A stretch of 12,521 nt of DNA. It comes from DASUAL01 sp050733055. GTDB taxonomy: Bacteria > Gemmatimonadota > Gemmatimonadetes > Gemmatimonadales > GWC2-71-9. Below, piece by piece: positions 6,971-12,521 of this stretch. Position 1 is the stretch's first letter. Each line of letters begins with the position of its first letter. The stretch is from positions 1 through 12,521 of the forward strand of contig JBOHSI010000039.1 of assembly GCA_050733055.1 (NCBI GenBank). The letters are read 5' to 3'. The notes beneath the pieces are model-generated. The model ran no database searches, had not been told where the DNA came from, and saw only the letters and a list, made by a program, of their open reading frames with translations. The translations under genes and the position numbers were made by a program.

Positions 6971-8011
6971 ATGTTGCGCTACATCTCGCTGCTCCTGTCG
7001 CTGCACGCCCGTGGGCCGTCGCCGGCCGACCCGGTGCGGGTCGTCACGTCCCTCACGACCTACGCGTCGATCGCCCGTGAGATCGTGGGCGAGCGCGGCA
7101 CGGTCACCTCGATCGCGAACGGGGACGAGAACCCCCACTTCGTGCCACCCAAGCCGAGCTTCGTGCCGCTGCTCTCGCGGGCCGACCTCTTTGTCACCAC
7201 CGGGCTCGATCTCGAGCTCTGGGTCCCCGCCCTGCTCGACAAGGCGAGTAACCCCAAGGTCACCGAGGGCGGCCCGGGGTACGTCGCCGCCTACGTGGGA
7301 ATCAACCTGCTCGACGTGCCGACGACATTCTCCCGTGCCCAGGGCGATATCCATGTCTACGGCAACCCGCACATCTGGACGGATCCCCTGAACGCGGTGC
7401 AGATCGCGCGCAATATCCTGACCGGGCTGAAGCGGGTTTCGCCCGAGAACGCGGAGTACTTCACGGCGCGCGCGAAGGATTTCGAGGACCGCATCTACCG
7501 CGCGCTGTTCGGCGACGAGCTCGTCAAGCTGCTCAGTGGGGAGACGCTTGCCGATCTCGACCGGCAGGGGAAGCTCTTCGATTTCCTCGTCGCCAAGCAG
7601 TACCAGGGCGCGCCGCTGGCGAGCCGGCTCGGCGGATGGCTCAAGCAGGCGATGCCGTTCCGCGGCAAAGAAGTGGCCTGCTACCACAAGGAGTGGGACT
7701 ACTTCTCGCGCCGGTACGGGCTTCCTTGCTTCGACTACATCGAGCCGAAACCCGGCATCCCGCCCACCCCGGGCCACGTGCTGGCCATCATCAATGCCAT
7801 GCGCGAGAGGCACGTTCAGGTGCTGCTCTCGACCAACTACTACGACCGCAACCAGGTGCAGGAGGTGGCGAAGCGCACGGGGGCGAAGGCCGTGATCGTG
7901 CCGTCCAATACCGGCGGCCAGCGCAGGATCGACACGTACTTCGACCTCATGAGCCTTTGGATCACGGAGCTCGTCCGCGCTTTCGGTGGGGGCGGGCCCG
8001 CAGCCAACTGA
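6971..8011 (+). CDS. TroA/ZnuA-family metal ABC transporter substrate-binding protein
   Basis: This periplasmic protein should capture Zn2+ or Mn2+ and deliver it to the permease encoded next. The 346-residue product has the family layout: an N-terminal lobe (VRVVTSLTTYASIAREIVG), the first metal His in DENPH56F, the second in GNPH134IWTDP, the third in CYH239KEWDYF, and EPKPGIPPTPGH in the C-terminal lobe. The fourth ligand cannot be placed by eye; D292 or the P311-N313 region are candidates. The His-rich acidic loop of many zinc-specific members is absent, so the metal is undecided. A stretch at about 179-232, between the second and third ligands, is longer than in classical members and probably marks a subfamily. 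The signal peptide looks short (LRYISLLLSLHA). ATG 6971 is one base after the barrel gene stop, and the permease follows after 15 bases, so this is an operon. Manganese or iron is as possible as zinc. Confidence 0.9.
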   Translation: MLRYISLLLSLHARGPSPADPVRVVTSLTTYASIAREIVGERGTVTSIANGDENPHFVPPKPSFVPLLSRADLFVTTGLDLELWVPALLDKASNPKVTEGGPGYVAAYVGINLLDVPTTFSRAQGDIHVYGNPHIWTDPLNAVQIARNILTGLKRVSPENAEYFTARAKDFEDRIYRALFGDELVKLLSGETLADLDRQGKLFDFLVAKQYQGAPLASRLGGWLKQAMPFRGKEVACYHKEWDYFSRRYGLPCFDYIEPKPGIPPTPGHVLAIINAMRERHVQVLLSTNYYDRNQVQEVAKRTGAKAVIVPSNTGGQRRIDTYFDLMSLWITELVRAFGGGGPAAN

Positions 8012-8026
8012 GGGGACGGAGGACGC

Positions 8027-8866
8027 ATGAGCGGTCTGGAATTGATGATCCCGCCGTTTGCGGCGTGCATGGTGCTCGTCGCGATGCTCTCCTACCTCGG
8101 GCTGCACGTGATCGCGCGCGAGGTCATCTTTGTGGACCTCTCGCTCGCGCAGATGGCTGCGCTGGGCGGCCTCTGCGCGCTGCTCGTCCGTGTATCACCG
8201 GACTCGAACGTGGCGTACCTGTTCGCCCTGCTCGCCACCGCGGTGGGCGCGTTCCTGTTCGCGCTCACCCGCAGCTCGAGCCGCGAGAGAGCGCGGGTCC
8301 CGCAGGAGGCGTTCATTGGCATCGTCTACGTCGTGGCCTCCGCCGCCTCGATCCTGGTCGCCAACAAGGTCCCTGGCGGCGGCGAGGCGGTGGAGAGAAC
8401 GCTGGTGGGGAGCATCCTCTGGGTGACCTGGCCGACGATCGCGAAGCTCGCCGTAGCGTACGCCGCCCTCGGCGTGTTCCACTTCGCCTTGCGGCACAAG
8501 TTCCTCACGATCTCGTTCCACCCCGAAGAGGCTGAGCGGCAGGGGTGGAAGGTCAAGTGGTGGGACTTCTGGTTCTACCTTTCGTTCGGCGTCGTGATCA
8601 CGCTCGCCGTGCCGGTCGCCGGGGTGCTGATGGTGTTCAGCTTCCTCGTCGTGCCCGCAGTGATCGCGTTCCTGTTCACGCGCGACATGCGCAACCTCAC
8701 CTATATCTCGTGGGGCTCGGGCGCCCTGGCGTCGCTGCTCGGATTGTGGGTGTCGTACAAGGCCGACCTGCCGACGGGCCCCCTGATCGTCTGCATGTAC
8801 GGGGTCCTGCTGGCGGTGGCATGGCTGGTCACAAAGCTGCGGGCGGCGTCTCCCGCCCCGCCTTGA
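8027..8866 (+). CDS. ABC-3 family metal transporter permease (ZnuB-like)
   Basis: This is the membrane subunit of a zinc/manganese-type ABC importer, 279 residues long, as usual for the family. It has about seven to eight hydrophobic segments. Typical motifs are LGLHVIAREVIFVDLSLAQMAALG near the N-terminus, the EAFIGIVYVVASAASILV segment, and VAGVLMVFSFLVVPAVIAFLF near the C-terminus, the conserved stretch of ABC-3 permeases. The HPEEAERQGWKVKWWDFWFY loop is the probable cytoplasmic contact region for the ATPase. ATG 8027 has a strong GGAGG at 8018-8022 and lies 15 bases after the binding-protein gene. No ATP-binding subunit (Walker A, ABC signature) is encoded here; it must come from elsewhere in the genome or from outside the window. 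The stop codon overlaps a TTGACA promoter element for the next unit. Confidence 0.92.
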   Translation: MSGLELMIPPFAACMVLVAMLSYLGLHVIAREVIFVDLSLAQMAALGGLCALLVRVSPDSNVAYLFALLATAVGAFLFALTRSSSRERARVPQEAFIGIVYVVASAASILVANKVPGGGEAVERTLVGSILWVTWPTIAKLAVAYAALGVFHFALRHKFLTISFHPEEAERQGWKVKWWDFWFYLSFGVVITLAVPVAGVLMVFSFLVVPAVIAFLFTRDMRNLTYISWGSGALASLLGLWVSYKADLPTGPLIVCMYGVLLAVAWLVTKLRAASPAPP

Positions 8867-8891
8867 CAGCGTCCACCGGCGCCGATAGCAT
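8863..8891 (+). promoter_or_regulatory. Sigma70-type promoter for pckA
   Basis: A perfect -35 box TTGACA (8863-8868) is followed, after exactly 17 bases, by TAGCAT (8886-8891), which matches the TATAAT consensus at four of six positions. The -35 overlaps the permease stop codon. Transcription would start near 8897-8900, giving a leader of about 120 bases before pckA. An imperfect inverted repeat lies just downstream: AAGT-c-CTT (8892-8899) and AAG-a-ACTT (8907-8914), a possible operator at the start site. Confidence 0.6.
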
Positions 8892-8918
8892 AAGTCCTTC
8901 ACAAAAAAGAACTTGGCC

Positions 8919-8978
8919 ATGCCGATCCTGGTGGGAGGGCCTAGTCGGTCCACCTCTTGCAGCGGGGTGCGGACATAA
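8919..8978 (+). promoter_or_regulatory. pckA leader: possible 19-codon upstream ORF and hairpin
   Basis: Inside the pckA leader, ATG 8919 opens a 19-codon frame (MPILVGGPSRSTSCSGVRT) ending at TAA 8976-8978, without a clear ribosome-binding site. Its second half can fold: GTCC-ACCTC (8948-8956) pairs with GGGGT (8964-8968) and GGAC (8971-8974), nine pairs with one two-base bulge and a seven-base loop. The CCTC at 8953-8956 could instead pair with GAGG (9006-9009), the pckA Shine-Dalgarno. Whether this is real attenuation or chance in GC-rich DNA is open. Confidence 0.25.
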
Positions 8979-9018
8979 GGGACATCGTGAACACGGTGAG
9001 TTTCCGAGGAACGACCGC

Positions 9019-10634
<1,616 letters not shown>

Positions 10635-10638
<4 letters not shown>

Positions 10639-11885
10639 CCCGCTTCGAGGTCGTCCGCGACCCCCTCTGGAACAACATCCGGCTCGACCCCGAAGCGCTC
10701 GCCGTGGTCGACACGCCCACCCTGCAACGCCTCCGCTACATCCGGCAGCTGGGGCACGCCTTCCTCGTCTACCCGGGTGCCACGCACAGCCGCTTCGAGC
10801 ACGCCCTCGGTGCCTATCACCTCTCCCGTCGCGCCCTCGCCCAACTCGAGGATGCGGGCGACGCCCACCTCGCGCCTTCGGACCGCTCGTGCCTCAAGCT
10901 CGCCGCGCTGCTGCACGACATCGGGCACTACCCCTTCTCCCATGCCCTGGAAGAAGCGGGGCTCCCGCACCATGAGCTGCTCGCCGCGCGCCAGTTGTCG
11001 GGCGGCGAGCTCGCCGACCGGCTCGCGGCGCTGGGCACGCCGCCGGCCCAGCTGCTTGCCCTGATTCAGGGCCGGAGCGCCGATGCGCTCGCCGGCCTCG
11101 TGTCCGGCTCGCTCGACGTGGACAAGCTGGATTACCTCTCGCGGGACGCGTGGATGTGCGGCGTGCCGTACGGTGTGATCGACGTGGACCGGCTGCTCAC
11201 ATCGCTTACGATTGCCCCCGGCGCCGATGGCCGGCCGACGCTCGCGCTGCACGAGAAGGGGCTCGCCGCGCTCGAGTCGCTGTTGTTCGCGAAGTATCAG
11301 ATGTATCGGAACGTCTACTGGCACCACGCGGTGCGGAGCGCGACGGCCATGTTCAAGCGGCTCGTGCGACACGCGATCGCCGCGGGGCGCCTCGCGGCCG
11401 AGGCCGTGGCGGTGGCGACGGACGACGGGCTGATCCACGAGCTGATGCGACAGGACGCGACGGGGCTCGCGCGCGCGCTGCGCGAACGCCGGCTCGCAAA
11501 GCGCGCCCTCGACCTCCCGGCCACCCAACTCCCCGCCGACGCGCCGTCCTGGGCCGCCGACGACCCCGACCTGTTGGAGCGGGTCGAGGACCGCCTCGCC
11601 CGGGAGGTGGGGCTCGAGCCGGGCGAGCTGTTCCTCGACTTCCCGACCAAGACCGGCATGCTCGCGCTCGACCTGCCGCTTGTGAAGCGCGACGGCACGG
11701 TCACCCAGCTCGCGGGGGGGGAGGCGGCCGCCCACCTCGGCCTGCCGCGGCTCGCAGGCGAGTTGTACCGGTCGGCGCGGCGCCTGCGCGTGTTCGTGCT
11801 GCGGGCGGCGCGGGTGGAGACCAACGCGATCGTGGAACTGGTGATGTTGCCGCGGGAGGAGGTAATCACCCGATTCGGCGCGTGA
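10635..11885 (+). CDS. HD-domain phosphohydrolase, dNTPase-like (SAMHD1/YwfO type)
   Basis: The 416-residue protein belongs to the HD superfamily of metal-dependent phosphohydrolases, in the branch of SAMHD1 and the bacterial YwfO-like proteins, many of which split dNTPs into nucleosides and triphosphate. The metal site is complete: H56 in THSRFEHALG (with R53), H94-D95 in LLHDIGH, and D163 in DVDKLDYLSRD; H113-E114 (HHE) match the catalytic His region. The opening (FEVVRDPLWNNIRLDP, then DTPTLQRLRYIRQLG) is typical, so start TTG 10635 is right even though its Shine-Dalgarno is poor. It overlaps the pckA stop by four bases, which suggests coupling. The C-terminal half (about 175-416) carries the HHAVRSATAMFKRL helix and a less conserved tail. 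The actual substrate cannot be read from sequence; a nucleotide or another phosphoester is possible. Confidence 0.88.
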
Positions 11886-11910
11886 CGCCCCGAAGGGCGG
11901 GCGCACGCCT
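11886..11910. terminator. Short hairpin between convergent HD and PP2C genes
   Basis: CGCCC (11886-11890) pairs with GGGCG (11895-11899) around a CGAA loop, directly after the HD gene stop. Neither strand has a T-tract next to it, so it is at best a weak or Rho-assisted terminator for the two converging genes. Confidence 0.25.
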
Positions 11911-12521
11911 CTACTGCGGTCGCACCCCCGGGTGCGTGATCTGCGTCGTGTCCCCCAACGGCGCGTCCACGGAGTCGACCCGTACGACGATCGCCGTGAT
12001 GTTGTCGAGCCCGCCGTGGCGGTTCGCCTCGGTGATGAGCTCGTCCACCTGATCCTGCGGCATCCGACTGGACGAGAGCATCTCCCCAAGTCGCTGGTCC
12101 TCGAGCATCCCGGTGAGCCCGTCCGACGCGAGGAGGAACATGTCGCTCGGCTTTGCCGTGCCGAGGTAGATGTCCGGCACCACGTCACTGTTGGCGCCCA
12201 CGCAGCGCGTGATCACGTTGCTGTACGGATGGGACCGGGCCTGTTCAGGGGTCAGGTAGCCGGCGTCCACCTGCTCCTGCACATAGGAGTGGTCTTTGGT
12301 GAGCTGGACCAGCTTGCCCTCGCGGAACAGGTACGCCCGGCTGTCGCCCACCTGCCCGATGAGGAAGCGCGTCTCGTACAGCACGAGCGACGTCACGGTG
12401 GTCCCCATGCCGCGCTTGTCGTGCTCGGTGAGCGTCCGCTGGAAGATGGCGCCGTTCGCCGCGCGGATCGCCAGACGCATCCGGTCGGCCACCTGATCGT
12501 CCGAGAGTCCCTTGAGCGAGC
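11911..12521 (-). CDS. PP2C-type Ser/Thr protein phosphatase, 5' end beyond the window
   Basis: This metal-dependent phosphatase of the bacterial Stp/PrpC type would remove phosphate from Ser/Thr in proteins, usually opposing Hanks-type kinases. Only the C-terminal 203 or so residues are present. The frame stays open to the right edge (SLKGLSDDQVADRM), so the GTG at 12492 is not the true start, and the N-terminal RxxNED/DGMGGH motifs lie outside. Visible motifs are the RGMGTTV strand, GQVGDSRAYLFR, LTKDHSYVQEQVDAG, HPYSNVITRCVG, the metal-binding Asp in FLLASDGLTG, and the final Asp in GLDNITAIVV. The C-terminal tail after the last strand is short, with no receptor kinase-like or membrane extension. 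The gene converges on the HD-domain gene with a 25-base gap. A partner kinase gene may lie further right. The family call is secure; the target is unknown. Confidence 0.93.
   Translation of the reverse strand, partial: SLKGLSDDQVADRMRLAIRAANGAIFQRTLTEHDKRGMGTTVTSLVLYETRFLIGQVGDSRAYLFREGKLVQLTKDHSYVQEQVDAGYLTPEQARSHPYSNVITRCVGANSDVVPDIYLGTAKPSDMFLLASDGLTGMLEDQRLGEMLSSSRMPQDQVDELITEANRHGGLDNITAIVVRVDSVDAPLGDTTQITHPGVRPQ

Noticed and set aside
6833..8107. A 424-codon minus-strand frame opposite the metal-binding protein gene
   Set aside because: It mirrors the plus-strand gene and has no motif of its own.
8867..9018. A small RNA gene (SRP RNA, 6S or tRNA) in the gap before pckA
   Set aside because: None of the conserved cores of these RNAs is present; a leader with promoter and hairpin explains the gap better.

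Overview
The window is about 12.5 kb of very GC-rich (around 70% by eye), densely coding bacterial chromosome. It holds twelve protein genes with short gaps and several start/stop overlaps. Signal peptides ending in 'AQ' (LLAQR, GGAQQ), the mix of envelope and housekeeping genes, and a porin-like protein beside a zinc-type uptake system suggest a Gram-negative-type envelope, most like Gemmatimonadota or a nearby group. That placement is inference from protein style; no rRNA or marker gene is present. I see no tRNA, rRNA, CRISPR array, insertion sequence or phage gene.

Layout. (1) 3-2101, plus strand: the 3' part of ftsX, then an EnvC-type murein hydrolase activator, the classic FtsEX-EnvC cell-separation module. 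(2) 2190-3629, minus strand: a pseudo-receiver/GAF/GGDEF diguanylate cyclase. (3) About 3630-3702: a divergent promoter region with an inverted repeat. (4) 3703-5605, plus: pcm (isoaspartyl repair), nfo (endonuclease IV) and a small secreted Cys/His protein, joined by overlapping stops and starts. (5) 5606-5697: a leader with three consecutive potential hairpins. (6) 5698-8866, plus: outer-membrane porin-like barrel, TroA/ZnuA-type metal-binding protein and ZnuB-type ABC permease, a metal uptake operon with no ATPase gene. (7) 8863-9018: a good sigma70-type promoter and a 120-nt leader. (8) 9019-11885, plus: pckA (ATP-dependent PEP carboxykinase) overlapped by an HD-domain phosphohydrolase of the dNTPase-like family. 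(9) 11911 to the right edge, minus: a PP2C-type Ser/Thr phosphatase, cut at its 5' end.

How the genes work together. FtsX and EnvC link the divisome to septal peptidoglycan splitting. Pcm and Nfo are protein and DNA damage repair enzymes that share a transcript. The barrel, binding protein and permease would carry a divalent metal, probably zinc or manganese, across both membranes. The small CPLCH protein just upstream may be a periplasmic metal-binding accessory. The most interesting part is 5252-8866: an outer-to-inner-membrane metal pathway with a small Cys/His protein, a structured leader overlapping the ribosome-binding site, and no local ATPase. No wholly new system is proven; the points worth a check are listed as findings.
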